Source: Psoroptes ovis
Taxonomy: Eukaryota > Arthropoda > Arachnida > Sarcoptiformes > Psoroptidae
Length of the DNA stretch: 64,000 bases
NCBI GenBank assembly: GCA_002943765.1
Contig: PQWQ01000035.1
Span: forward strand, 248,001-312,000
Direction: 5' to 3'
The position numbers and the translations under genes are program-made. Positions within the stretch are counted from its first letter, which is position 1. Every line of letters starts with the position of its first letter. This document shows, piece after piece, positions 11,573 to 25,000 of this stretch. The notes below the pieces were generated by a model that was given only the letters and a program-made list of their open reading frames with translations, was not told where the DNA came from and ran no database searches.

Positions 11573-13225
11573 TTTTATTTATTATTTTCAATATTTTTCA
11601 AAAATTCAAATTCCTTCGACGCAAAAAAGGTTTTTTTGTTCGAAATGTTTTCGCGTTGATAATTGATTTTAATTGAAGTAATTATATTCTTGTCAAATTT
11701 ACATTGATGAATCTATATTGATTGACAGAAATAAAATAATTATAATTGACTGGTTGATTGATTGATCAAAGACATAAAAGTATGGATTAAACGAAAACAT
11801 GGAAAGAAAACTGACAATTTTCAAAGAAAAGTGTAACCGATAATAGGTTTCCAATTTCAAATAATTAGTGAAAATCGAACTTGTTATTGGATACACACCC
11901 TATTAAAAAATATTCCAAAATCAAAAAAGCTCCATATCTCAAACTATTGGAATATATCCGAACTATATTAAAAGTGATATCTTATTGATGAAATGTTGAT
12001 TTTAGGATTAAAATTAGACGCACTAATTATTTCAAGAAAATCTTTCAACGTAATATTATTCAGACATCATTTTCATGTCATCACAATTTTCATGAAAACA
12101 GTAATAATTGTTATTATTTCTAAATATTTCACCTACTTGTAAAAAATGCAAACATAATTATAATTAATAAATATCATCATTAATAAATTGTTTTTATTTT
12201 TTAATTCACTTTCAATCAAGAAATACGAAGATAAATTATATATGTGTGTGGTCAAAAGATGCTCAAAACATAGCATCAAAACAGTAATCAGAATATAGTC
12301 ATATCTGTGTGTATTTGTGATGAAGCCAAATTATTATCACTTAGTTGTCATATTCGCTTTTTTCTATAAACAATTCTACTAAATTTATTATTAAATGAAT
12401 GAATTGGAAAGAATATAGAAAGTTAGTTTGTATTATTTTATATTGATGAATGATGTGATGTCTACGCTTGGAGAAAGTATTAGACATCTTCAAATGTTGC
12501 TAGCATTGTCGCTGAATACTTCTATGTTTTAATCAAAAATTCAAACAGAATTTTTTTATTAGAGAATGAACTAAACTTCTATACACTTTATTCTCGAAAA
12601 ATACAAAATAAAATGGCGCCTATGCTTAGCTAATGTATAGAATCATTCTTTTGAAAAATGATTCTATCTATTTATTTCCAGGTTTAGCCATATATTAACT
12701 GTACAGTATATGCCAATAATAGAGAACGAATTTTGTTGTGTGAATTATTTAGATTTTCGAGAAAAATTTTTTTCAGTGAAAAATTGAACGGATACATCAT
12801 AACAACGAATATTACATTCGGTGAAGAAGAATGCATTATATTCAAGATAAAAGATGCAATCAATTGAAAACGATTGGTTCGATTATGATTCACATATAGA
12901 ATTCAATGGATTTGTCAAAAAAATTTGATTCAGAAAATTTTTAAACTCATGAGAATAAGGATTGCAAAGTAAATTATTTTTCTCAAAAAATGAAATAATC
13001 TAAAACTTTGACGCTTTTCTTAATAAGATTATTATCATTCATTATGATCATTTATACTGTATCTGTGTAATCACTTTATTTTTCATATGAAAAATTTCCT
13101 TTTCGATTAACATTCATTGATTGAAAAAAATAAAATGGAATAGAATCATGATTCCAAATGAAAACATATCACTTTAGTGAATGGAATTTTTTTCTGCAAT
13201 TTCTCAAGAAATTTCGTGAATATTA
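11573..13225. other. Gene-poor region upstream of tetraspanin
   Basis: AT-rich DNA with only chance ORFs under 70 codons. It contains the tetraspanin promoter side but no TATA or initiator that I can assign. No repeats were recognised. Confidence 0.5.
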
Positions 13226-13251
13226 CCTTGTCCGGAGTAAAGTTAGGAGTG
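13226..13251. repeat. Left terminal inverted repeat
   Basis: It starts CCTTGTCCGGAGTAAAGT and matches the reverse complement of the right end with one mismatch over the first 22 bases. It is preceded by TA at 13224-13225. Confidence 0.9.
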
Positions 13252-13865
13252 TTCAAATTCAATTTTTTCAAAAACTATTGAAGATTTCTTAGCGAAACTT
13301 TAACATAATAAAATTTAGTTTTCTTTAAACCTTATGAATGATTTTCAAGGCCCAAGTACCATAGGGACCTTGTCAAAATGGCCCTTTTGCAAACTGTTCA
13401 AAATGACCAAATCAGCAGTATTTTTGGAAATATTTAAATTTTGTAATCGAATGCTTGAAATCCATATTTTCACGAGACAAGACAGTTTTGGTCACAAAAA
13501 TTATGACCTGGATCATATTGACCCGACTTTAAATGTCAAAATAGTTTTTCAGGGATAATCACGTGACAACTTAATTTTCATGGAACCAAACATTATCAAG
13601 AAGAATATCATATCCTTGCAGTCTTTTTCATCCATTCTTACGGGGCCATGGGTCCCGATTAACGTCCTATGGGCCTTGGTTGTTATTGCTTAATTTTCGT
13701 GCCAGAGATGCCGAAAAACGATGACATGGATATCCATGGTCATGATGAGAATGCTATTCTCTCACCCGATCCCTGTTGTAAAAATTTTGGTCCTAGCTCT
13801 TCTTTAAGTGGGTGAAATTTCCACTTCCTTCAACAAGAGTATGCTGTAGTGGGGCCCAGAATTTT

Positions 13866-14135
13866 TCAGTGGGAGAAATGTGTCACTATCACTTTGAGAG
13901 ACGTGTTGAGCAAAGTGAACTCTTGTGACATCAATCTTTTTTCAAAGTGATTTGGTCTTGGGTCCCAATGTTGGATTTGAATTTTTCGAAATCTGACTTG
14001 CTTTGATTTTAGGGGTGTAATGTTCCACACAGTGCTCATAGGAACTTCAAATTTGAGGGACAGATCACCAACATTCCAAGCTCTTACATTCTTGAAACAT
14101 TTTTTTGATTCCTCGGACTCTCGGGTCTTTTTCAA
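13866..14135 (-). pseudogene. Transposase N-terminal fragment (HTH region), broken
   Basis: An 89-codon open stretch inside the TIR element. An HTH-like segment near residues 19-40 (WNVGDLSLKF...STVW) is the only recognisable part. Downstream sequence on the same strand has stops in all frames before any DDE motif, so it cannot encode a working enzyme. Confidence 0.6.
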
Positions 14136-14473
14136 CCCTTAAACAAACGACTAGTCTTCGATCATTTTTGAGCTTTTTCTCCTACTGATGATTGATATCA
14201 TCGATTTTTCTTCTGTTTTCTGAGAATATCCTAGGCCCATCAAAATTTCCCACAATTGTTTTTGGATTCTGGAAGCTGTGAATCCTAGAATTTTGATGAT
14301 TTTGTCAAAATCATGCTGTTTTTATTGGACCTTTTTAAAATGGGCCACTCTAGGGTCATCTCTGAGGGAAATTCGAAAATTCTTTTTTTTTCGATGAAGC
14401 ATTAGTCCCAGTACTAGTGGTGAAAATTTGGTCCCGAAACATCAAGCGATTGCTGAATTATTTAGATAGATGT

Positions 14474-14498
14474 CACCCTAACTTTACGCCGGACAAGG
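14474..14498. repeat. Right terminal inverted repeat
   Basis: It reads ...CTAACTTTACGCCGGACAAGG, the inverse of the left end, and is followed by TA at 14499-14500. Confidence 0.9.
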
Positions 14499-17400
14499 TA
14501 ATAGATTGCATTAAACCGAAATGAAAATAAATAAATTTTACAAGAAAATAATTTTACATTTGAATCAATGAATGGAAATAATGGATATTGATTATAATAA
14601 TTTGATGCCAAAACAGCATTCAAACCCATGAACCAGTAAAGATTTGATCCGAATGAAAAAAATAGATTGGAAAGTTGGTTTTATTGTTATTATTGTATTG
14701 TCTACAACTCTATCTATTATTTTCTAGTAAGAAATACCAGAAATTCAGTAAGATTTTATTATTGCGAACTTTTACTTTCCGAATGTCTTTGCTATTGATA
14801 AAATTCTAAGTAATATGAGTATTATTATAAACGAAGAAAAAAGAACATTGATTACATTTGATTCATGTTCAATGTTATCACATATTAAAAGATCAATAAA
14901 TGTAAAAATAATTCAAAGTTAATAAAATAACAACAACAAAAATACATTGCATACAAATCACTGAATTAGACAAATATATTGAATGACAACAGGAAAATTA
15001 ATTTGCAAAGAAAAAAGCATTGAAAGACAGCATTGAAATTGAATAACTTTTTATTAATTCAATGCGAAATGCATTTTTCTCATTTTTCTCCTAAGAATTA
15101 CTTAACATTTGCATTAATTAATGATAATGTCACTAAGTAAAAATAAACAGATAGCCAAGGAAACATGGAAAATATTTCGAATAAGTTTACTTACCAAAAC
15201 TTTGTTGGTCCAGTTGTTTTCGAAATAATTTTCCTGAACATAACAATTTACAAGTAATTCATGTAGAATTATCACTAAATTTTATTCAAAGAATTCTTTT
15301 AATAATAAATTACTGCCTAAAAGTCTATTGGACGAAGGGGGGATTCATGAATCAAAATCTATCTAAATGGACTCCTATTTCTAATCGATGACTAATTATT
15401 AAATCATTGATTTATTAATATTAATTATTATTAATATTGACATTCAATTTATTAAGCTGCAAAAAATTATCAGCCAAAACAAACAAGGCGTTAACCCAGT
15501 TTCATGATCATCATTCATGCAAAAAGGGCTGTATGTGGTGAATATAAACAGACATAAATAAACTGAATAACTATGATAACGGTATCTATCCATACTTCTA
15601 CATATGACCTATGGCCTGAACCGTAGACCTAGAACTTTGAATTGAACATCTATTTTTATATGCGCAAACCGTGGCATGTGCACACAAGTTTATACTTAAA
15701 TATTGATTTGACTGATTTTCGTTGAACCACTACTTCTGTTGGCGGAAATGTTTTGGGCCAATGATAAATTTTGCTTTTTGCATTGATCCTAATTAGTTTC
15801 AATTTTTCTATTAAACAAATTAATGAATGAATTGTTTGATTCAATTCTTGTTATCATCATTTATAACGAATGAATCATTGGCCAAGTTAGTTTGTCATTC
15901 ATACTCTCAATATCATTTTTTGAAGCAACAATATTTGTTATTAAAATCAAGGCAGGGCCCATTCCGTTTTTGTTTTTCAAGTGAATTCAATTTTGTGGCA
16001 TATTAATAATAACAAATAATAAAACAATTGAATTCGATTGAATTCTTGTCTCATAAAATGAATCCATAATGATGTGATAATGGTCATAAATAAAATGATG
16101 ATAATAATTGCAATTTTGCTCCAAATAACGATACTTGACCTAAAATCATGGATTCGATATTTGTTATTATTTTAAGAATCGATTCTGAATTATATTTGCC
16201 AATAGCGTGCTCTAATGTAATGAATTCATAATGAAATTTTCAATATTCGCAAACGATTAGTCAAAAAGCTTTATTTTTGAGTGTTAGTAATTATTATTAA
16301 AGGAATATTATAATATGAATGAATATTAGTAAATATTTTTTTTTTTTTTTTGACAAAATTCAATTCAACTTCGATCCATGTTTGTTTGATTTTCATTGAA
16401 TCGATGACCGATAAATCGATCAATCATTCAACAAAAATGCATTTCATTGAATTGTGCTCTGTTCTTGAACATTGGCCCAAATCCATTTTCATTTTGTTTG
16501 CTATTACGATTGAACCAAGATTTATCAGTTTGATTATCACCACCCTTCTCATTTGCCATTTTAGACCATTTTGCAATATAAACATCTTGTCTGCGCCACA
16601 GAAATGATTAATTTTAATCAATTTAAAATAACAAATCAATACAATGAATTGCATACTTATTTGCATCATGATTATTATTCGATACGAATGTTGTTTTCGA
16701 CATTTTTCAATTTAAATTGATTTTCGCCAATCAGAATTACTGTCCAATTAACTAAATATGATTAAATGGATTGATATTGCTTTGAATAAGCTGTGAAAAA
16801 TAGCTACTTTGATTTCTAAAAATAAAAATTCAAGAATAAAGTATTATAATGACTGACACTTAAAACTTGAAACTTGTTTTCAGACATGATTAAACATATT
16901 CTGCGGAATATACTTACAAATTATTCTAATATAATTATGTTAATTTGTTATGGTAAAATATCTATTTTTTGACAATTTTGAATATAAATCCCACTATTCG
17001 AATGATGATTAACAGCGATCTCTCAATGAACGTGATGTAATTGTGTTAATACACGCAATTCAAGAATATTGCCACAATTAGCTAACCGACTTCCTAATTG
17101 CGATGAAATATTTTCGATATTCAAAATGATCAAATGATATTTATTGAATGATGTGGTGTGTTTTACTGATTTGTTTGTTGTTGATTGGATTCCGATTTCC
17201 GGACACATTTAGAACAACATTTAAATTTGATTGATTCAATAAGGAATAAAAAAACAATGCAAAATACAAAATTCCAATAAAAATAAAATCAGAATTGAAA
17301 AGATTCAAATTAATAAAAATTCAATTTTCAACACTTATGTTATGTTCAAAGCGATTTGAATACGATTTTCGTTGTTGGTTTTATGATTATGAATTGAAAT

Positions 17401-20400
17401 AATAAAGAACATCTTCTCATCAAAATATCATTTATATATGAAAAAATTTTTTGATTTTTTCAAATGTACAAAGCAACATTCAAAAAACATCTACGTGACA
17501 GCTAATACACATACACAGAGTTTATTTGTGTGTGTTTCAACAAGAAATCATTCGCTTTAAAACAAGAAAATAAACAAGACACATAGCCACATCTTAAAGT
17601 CGATTTCCTTCGAAAAAGAAAAAAAAAGTTTTAGAAACAACGACTAGTTCAGCAAGTTAATAACAGCAGCAATCATCATTGGAAAAAAACAAGTTTTAGC
17701 ATCATATCAAAAACCTGAATTTCTGCTTTGGTTGGAAAGCAAAAAAAATATTAGAACATGATGCGCTTGTGATCATGCTTTAGATAGTTGTAATAATGAT
17801 TTAAATAATTTTAACTTGAATTCATTCATTCATTCCCTTTGAAATTCTAATCAATATGAATGTTTTTGTGGGATTAATGTAAATAATTTTTTTATCAAAA
17901 AATCATATATCAAATCTTAGATAAGTGAAAGATGTAAATATGAAATTGATGTCAATCTTGAATATATAAGATTTCATATGATTGATTGATTTGTTTTGTT
18001 TTGTTTTTTTTTTAGAAATAAGTTTGATGGATTCTATTGAACATATAAGCAAAAACAAATAATTGAATGTTGATGCATTCTGTACAGAAAAAATTGAATA
18101 TTAATTCCTATCTATTTAAATCTCTTTTGGCTGCTGAAAATTTGGTTAGAAATGCATTGTTTTCAAATTTGCTCTCCTTTACATGGTTTAAATGAGAAAA
18201 AAAATAAAAAATAAATTTAATCGATAGATAACTGAAATATTTAATATTTGTAATCAGTATTTTTTGATTTAATTTAAATTAAATTTTCCATTGAAGCATG
18301 CATATAAAATAAAAAATAAATGAAAAGCTCATTAAAATTTTCAAATACGATTTCCTTTAGAAAAAATAAAGCAAAATAAAACAAATAAAGGAACCCTTAT
18401 ATTTTAATGAAAAGTTTTGAATCGGAAAATATTAAAAAAAATGGAATTTCTAAATTTTCATTTTTTCGGAATTTATTATAATAATCATCATATAAAGTTT
18501 GTCCCACAAAAATTGATCCAAAATTCAATATTTTTCCAATATTTCTTCATACAACCAAACATATTGATATATCGAAATGTTTGAAAAATTTATACCCGAA
18601 TCGACTGTTTGAAAATTTCAAACATTTTTCAGAATGAAATATACACGATTTCCTTAGGGTTATTTATTTGACTCGGAATAAAATTCCGAAAATATTTGTG
18701 GAGATTTTTTCCGAATATTTTTTGAATGATTAAAATAGCATTTGAAAATGGTTTAGAAATTGTCATGGTCGAGAAAAACAAAAATAATGACAAATGATTA
18801 ACATTTCATCATTTTATTTTAAATTTGAATGTATTTATGCTTGTCGAATGACTGTTAAATGTGCTTTTAATTCATAGTAGTAAAGATGCATCATTAGATT
18901 CAAACGGTCCCTATTCATATTTTCTGATTTTCAAATTGCAATTTTCAAAGTAAGATTGTCTGTATTATGAAGTCTATTCATTGTCACCCCAAATATGTTG
19001 GTAATATGACAATTTATTTCAAAATGAATAATAAGTACATTTTTACTTTTATTTACATTAGAATAGTATTGAGCATTGAATTCAATAGAATTTGCAACAA
19101 AAAAAATAAATTTAATCATCACACATGTTCCATTAATGGAACTTTCAAACAAAAACTAATCATCTTCCATCAACTGACGATACATGCTTTGACAAATAAG
19201 TACAATTTGTAGTTATTTCTTGAAAACAAAGGCTTAAACCAAGCATCATGTTTTTCAAAATGAAAAATAAATAAATGTCAAAAATTATTTATCAATTTAT
19301 GAGTAATTTTCATTCGACCTAAATTGAGTGAACATTTTTTTATTTTAAAAAAACTTGACTAAATTTAAATTTTGCGTAGGAATCATTGAACGATACTTAT
19401 TATGTATGTTGTCTTATAAGTATGTGTTTTTCAAAATCACTTTTGTATACAACATTATAAAAGCATAATTAAATTAAAATATGATCAAATGATCGAATAG
19501 AAATGCTCGCTTGAAACTATTAGTTTATGTTAATTGTAATTTCAATTACAAAAATTTTCAATGAAGATTTCTCATCGATTTTCTTATGTCTTTATCATTT
19601 AACCGTTAATTTTTCCACATGAACATTCGTTTCCTTACAGTGATGATAATTAATCGGTAAAATTTGAGTGAAATCTAATGCATGTTTCCTAAATTGAATT
19701 TTCATTTGTTTTTATCATGTAGAAATCATTTATTTGATGAATAGATGAAAATTAGATTTAGCAACTCTTTTAGGTGTTTTCTGGAAATTTTGATATTGGC
19801 TTGCGCATCTTTCATCACAAATTAGTAGAATTTATTGCCGACGACGTATTGATAGGTTCAAATGAATTCGATTTTCAAGTCGTGATTTAGTGGTACGCCT
19901 GTAATGGTGAGTACATAACAACATCACCGGCGATGAGTGGAAAAAAATTCAAATTTTGAAGCGGATATTATTACGTTGGATGTATTTTTGAATCATATAA
20001 GTCCGTAACGGATGCGTATGCGTAGATTAACTGTGTGATATGTTTGAATCACTATAAAAATGTGTTCGCGTTCATATTTTTTGAATCCAATATACCATCA
20101 CAGACATCATCGCCAACACACGAAAAAATTATTAAGCATAAATGTTGAATGAAAAAAATGTAATTTGTTACATGATAAATTTTTGAAAATCCATTTCGAT
20201 TCACCACAACTTGCACCATACACACATAAAGGAAACATTAGACATGTTTATTTCAATCAGTGTTTGTGGGTATGTAATCTATTCCATGATGTGATATGTC
20301 ATCTCAATATGACGATTGAATAATAAAAATAATCAAAAAATAACTGAAAATTACTTAACAACAAGTTCTAAACAAATTTTAAAATGTCCAAATATTCATG

Positions 20401-21045
20401 AAATCCAATCAATTCATCGAAGAATATCAAATTGATATTCAAATTTTATTTATTTAATTAAATTTCCAATCTGTATAATTTAATAAATTACACGAAAAAA
20501 AAAAATTCCTACAAATTCATCATGATTCTACATGCTGTTTTGATATTGCATATGTGCTATCCGGCAAAATTGGCGAAAATCAATAAATGTTGTTACAATT
20601 AAATAAAATGAAATTTAATAACCAACTAATCATCGAATATATTCATGTCTTGAAAAATCAGAAACCAATGAAACTATCAGTGTTAATCGTCAATAAGCAA
20701 AATTGAATTAAAAATAATTTGTCGTTTATATATTCATTATTATTATTTCTACTAGTGTGACTGGATAAAAGCCAAAATGATTGAAATTTGAAATTTTTAT
20801 TTATTATAAAGCGAATGCAATGAATAAATGCATTGGCATATTTTAATTGTTGTTTGTTTGTAACAAATTATTATTATTATTTTAATTTAAACATTTTTAA
20901 AAATCTTCAACAATCCATTATTTTGTTTGAATGCATTGATTCAGTTCGTTGTGTGCGCCCCAATTTCCACTTGAGTATACGAAAAGAATTAGTACATTTG
21001 TTTTAAAGATTGAATTATAAGCAGCAAGAATCAATTTTTAAGAAA
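14499..21045. other. Gene-poor region with a possible promoter patch near 20 kb
   Basis: About 6.5 kb without a supported gene. Chance ORFs (for example 16350-16607 and 18967-19212) lack domains. A 39-bp minus-strand exon candidate (15233-15195), flanked by TTCAG and GTAAGT, is open but has no visible partners. Between about 19,830 and 20,110 the sequence has many more CpG dinucleotides than its surroundings. That patch includes a strong donor-like GTGAGT (19907) and a TATAAAA-type box near 20,053, so it may be a promoter or a 5' non-coding exon of the gene at 21 kb. Confidence 0.4.
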
Positions 21046-22005
21046 ATGTTTAACGAAAACGCAATGAAAATGACACCTTTATCATTGTGTGTTAATTATA
21101 ATAATGTAAATAAATATTTAATTCTACAATCAATATTTATATTAATGGTCAATTCATTAAGAATTCCAAGTAAGTTTAGATTATGAATGCATGTGCATTT
21201 GTTGAATGGAGATTAATTAATGAATCAATCATGAATCAGATATAATACCGCATTATTGTGATCAAAATATTGATACAAAAATATTGCCCGATAATTATTA
21301 TGAACAACATACGATTCGCTTGAACTTTACCGATCCGAAGCGAACATCATTCATAAATATTGGTGCCAATATGATACAAGGCACAACGATACCAGATAAT
21401 TATCGATGTCTATTAATAATAACCAGTCCTAAAAATACCGGCTTAATATTAACATTTAATAAAGTATTTATTGATCAATTCGATAATATTACTATTAGTT
21501 CGGGCAATAATCCCCGTCACCAGCAACACCAAAACCAACAGAAACAACAACGAATCAAAAATGATGGTGATTTGATAAAAATCGAAGATAATGCATCACT
21601 ATACAAAGAAGTGGTCACATTGATTGATGCCGATAATTCATCATCAATAATAATCAATTATGAGCCATTATCTGGCATCACCAGAATGGACACTGGTTTC
21701 GAATTAGCAATCACACTTTATCGAGGTAAGCATATTCTCTCTTATGTTTCCTCAACATTGATTCTCATTGATTCATTTGAATAGAAAAAGAGGTTTATTG
21801 TGGCGATAATTTATATGATTGTAACAATGAACGTTGTATTGAAACAACATTACAATGTGATGGTTTCAATAATTGCGGCAATGATTTGGATGAATACAAT
21901 TGCCCTGGACATCTGAGTTGGTGGTCACTTGGCATATTGATACCGATTGCAATCATTGTTGTGGTATTGGCAATATTTGTATGGATTCGTATGTCAAAAG
22001 GTTGA
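21046..22005 (+). CDS. Single-pass membrane protein with CUB-like and LDL-receptor class A domains
   Basis: Three exons, 21046-21169, 21240-21725 and 21785-22005, give about 276 aa with consistent phases. A hydrophobic stretch near residues 25-38 (LILQSIFILMVNSL) looks like a signal peptide. The middle exon encodes a beta-rich ectodomain resembling a CUB domain (IPDNYRCLLIITSPKNTG, then an acidic stretch and FELAITLY), interrupted by a Gln/His/Asn-rich loop. Exon 3 holds an LDLa module with six cysteines ending CDGFNNCGNDLDEYNC, whose acidic residues would bind Ca2+. It then has a transmembrane helix (IPIAIIVVVLAIFVW) and a very short cytoplasmic end. CUB+LDLa membrane proteins often act as co-receptors; the specific partner is unknown. 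AATAAA at 22317-22322 is the likely poly(A) signal. Confidence 0.8.
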
Positions 22006-25000
22006 ATTATTATTATTGATAGTTATTATCATTTCTTCGTCAATCTCTCCTTTATTTTCATTGTTATTCATTATTCATTATCCATCATTCGTTGAATTCG
22101 ATACAAAAAACATGCAGCTATGAACAATTGTGGACCAAATATTTCGAATCAAATTCTTCTGAATAAATTCTATCACAAACTGATCAATTCATCTAGAAAT
22201 TTACCATCAATGATCACATTCAAAGCCATCTAATGTCATTAATTCAAATTAGTGATTTGTTAAATTTTTTGTCCATCCAAATTTGCACCTGTAATGATTT
22301 ATGTTCAATATTTTTCAATAAAACCAGTCTTAAAATAAAAACACCAGTGTTGAATGATGTCGTGAGATATTTGAATGAATTATTGATCGAAATTTTATGA
22401 AAACAATCGATCAATCATTATTTTATAATTAAATGGATCATTCAACTAATCATTTTGATAGAAAAATTATTATTTTTTAGATTAATTCTTTCTGGAAAAT
22501 ACATATTTAACAGATATTTTTCGAGCGCAATGCAACATTATCATTGATTGATTAATCAACCAATGATAATAATTAATAGTCAATCATAATTAAAAGATAT
22601 TCACGACACACAACAAAAGCTATGCAAATCATCATTATCAGGTTAGCGATTGCCATAATTATTATTATAACGATTTTCTAAACGAAAAGAGTTCAACAAA
22701 AAAAATTGCATCATATATTTTGACTAAGCTAAATATCAAATGGATCATTAAGATCAAATCAAAACTATAAATAAACATAAAGATTAAAATTATCTTATAA
22801 TTAAAATGATTCAGTCGAATGATTTTTGCTATTTGGGATTTGCTGGGCTCTTTATTTTTTCTTCAATATCTTCCAAGTCGATAATGTGGAAAAAGTAAAA
22901 TTATTTTTGTTACATATTCAATTTGATACACAATTAAATGATAATTTTTAAAAATAAATCATCAATATTGATTCAGCAACACAAACTATGTTCACAAATT
23001 GTAAGTAAATGAATTTTCTTCAATGCCACAGTTTACATTTATTGATGTTTGGTGTTCAAAATGTTAATCGAATGTCTTCGGTTAAATAAACACACACTGG
23101 AAATATGAATCAATGTGAAATAATGTTTTCTCTCTTTTTTCTAAAACTATCAGCTGATTATTATGAATAATTTTTATTATATTTTTGATGACTATTACCA
23201 GTTTTACCAATGAACACATTCAACATGATCATTACTTTGAATTGAATAATGGATTAATCGTAATGATTTAAAAAAATGTCTATGTCTATAATTTAATTTA
23301 AAATGGAACCATATTCGATGGTTTTCATGTTTCTATTATTTGAGCACAATATTTCTCCACAAACACAAATAGACGATTGTTGTTGCTCTTTCACTGTTCT
23401 TGCTTGCTACTTTTATTGGTTTTATATCCCGAAAATATTGTGTCTATATAATCATATCGACACACACACACACGCTACACAACCATTGTACACCTATTTA
23501 TAAATCACAATAAAACTAGAACCTTAGAAACTAATGATGAACATAATGCCCAAAACGACCAATAAATTATTGAAATAAAAAATAAAACTTTTTGATTTTA
23601 TATCGATGTGTTTATGATGGTGAATATTGAAAAAAGAAACTTGAGAATACAATTGTAAATAATTAATTGATTGATTTTGAATTATTGATTCTCCAATTGA
23701 TATAATTAATTTAATAAAAATATTTTGCACATTGAATGTATATGTTCAAACACAGTGATCAATGTGAAAAAATTGTCAAAAAAAATTGAAAATAAATCAT
23801 TTAATTATAATCAAGATTATTTTGCATGTTTGAATTTGAGAAATGTAAACTAATACTGATCATTCATATTTTCTCTTTTGCATTTATCATTTAAAAGTCT
23901 CTTAAAAGACAGTGAATATTATTATTATTATTATTACCTGGTCATCATCCTTATTTTGATAGAAATATGCATTACATGGATTCATATGACTGAAAATATT
24001 GCTGTGGTTCACATATGAATCTTCAAGATCAATAAACGACCATACATATTCATATCATACTTGAATGATATACACAATAATAATAAATACAAATACTATT
24101 TTATTTATGCCATCATACCGATACACATAAACACACCACATACAAATACACACACACACTCATCAAACGATAACCCGATCTCTAAAAATAACAACATGTA
24201 TTATGAGGTCACAAATTCAATCGTGTCATATTTATTTTTTGATTTTTTTTAAATTTAATTTTTTTCAATTTGAATCAAATCCATTTGGAAAAACTGTAAG
24301 TAAATCTTTTCATTTGTGAAATTCGTGATTAATTTTAGCCAATTTTATTCATTTAGAATTCATCTAATTTGAGATTAAAACATGGAATTTGAGAATCAGC
24401 TGTAAAATGAATTTTTTATTTCGAAAATTTCGTTTTTGAATCAAGTGAAAGCATAAATGACTACAAAAAATAATTATAAAAAAAATATTGATATCACTAA
24501 TTAATTATCAATGAATACTAAGCAAACAATGTTAATACCAGTGACAAACATTATTACTGCCTACAAATTCGAACAAAATTTATAAATATTTACATTCATC
24601 ACAAATTCATCCGTATTGGTACGTTTCGTTTTTCAACAATTTTTTTGGTTGTTGTTGGTGTTAAAATAATTGCTTTTATATTATTTATTTAGTGAATATA
24701 TTCTCATAAAATATTTGCCCAATTGGTAATTTTAATCAATTGCATCCAGAACGTTAGCAAATAGAGAATGTAAAGTGAATAAATCTTCAAACGAAAAAAA
24801 TTCCTAAAAATTTTCTCACATTTCTCTGAAAAAAAATCGTCGGTGATTCCAACATGTGATCGATTATTTGAATGAAATGTGTTTGTTTTGTTAAAAAAAT
24901 AATCTCAATGACAAAATATTTTCACACTTTTATTTATTTATTTTAATCTATTATTGATTTGGTATTTGTCATTCAGATAGAATCATTGATGATAAATATG

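Larger units (their letters stand above)
13226..14498 (-). mobile_element. Decayed Tc1/mariner-like DNA transposon with terminal inverted repeats
   Basis: The element is about 1,273 bp, bounded by inverted repeats and flanked by TA on both sides (13224-13225 and 14499-14500), which fits the TA target duplication of the IS630-Tc1-mariner superfamily. Its length also fits. The interior is visibly richer in G+C than the surroundings. On the minus strand the 89-codon ORF at 14135-13866 contains AWNVGDLSLKFEVPMSTVWN, which looks like the helix-turn-helix end of a Tc1-type transposase (pattern S...I..STV...I). The rest is broken by stops and frameshifts and I cannot find an intact DDE catalytic core, so this is a non-functional relic. 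Superfamily assignment is inference from TIR, TA flanks, length and the short HTH match. Confidence 0.8.

Noticed and set aside
13334..13558. 74-codon plus-strand ORF inside the transposon relic
   Set aside because: It runs opposite to the transposase fragment and shows no family resemblance; treated as a chance ORF in the G+C-richer insert.
16350..16669. Two overlapping ORFs on opposite strands (85 and 81 codons)
   Set aside because: They are mirror shadows of each other, with no domains, signal or splice support.
23303..24252. ORFs containing CA-repeat-derived Thr/His runs
   Set aside because: They consist of microsatellite and AT-rich sequence and lack family features.
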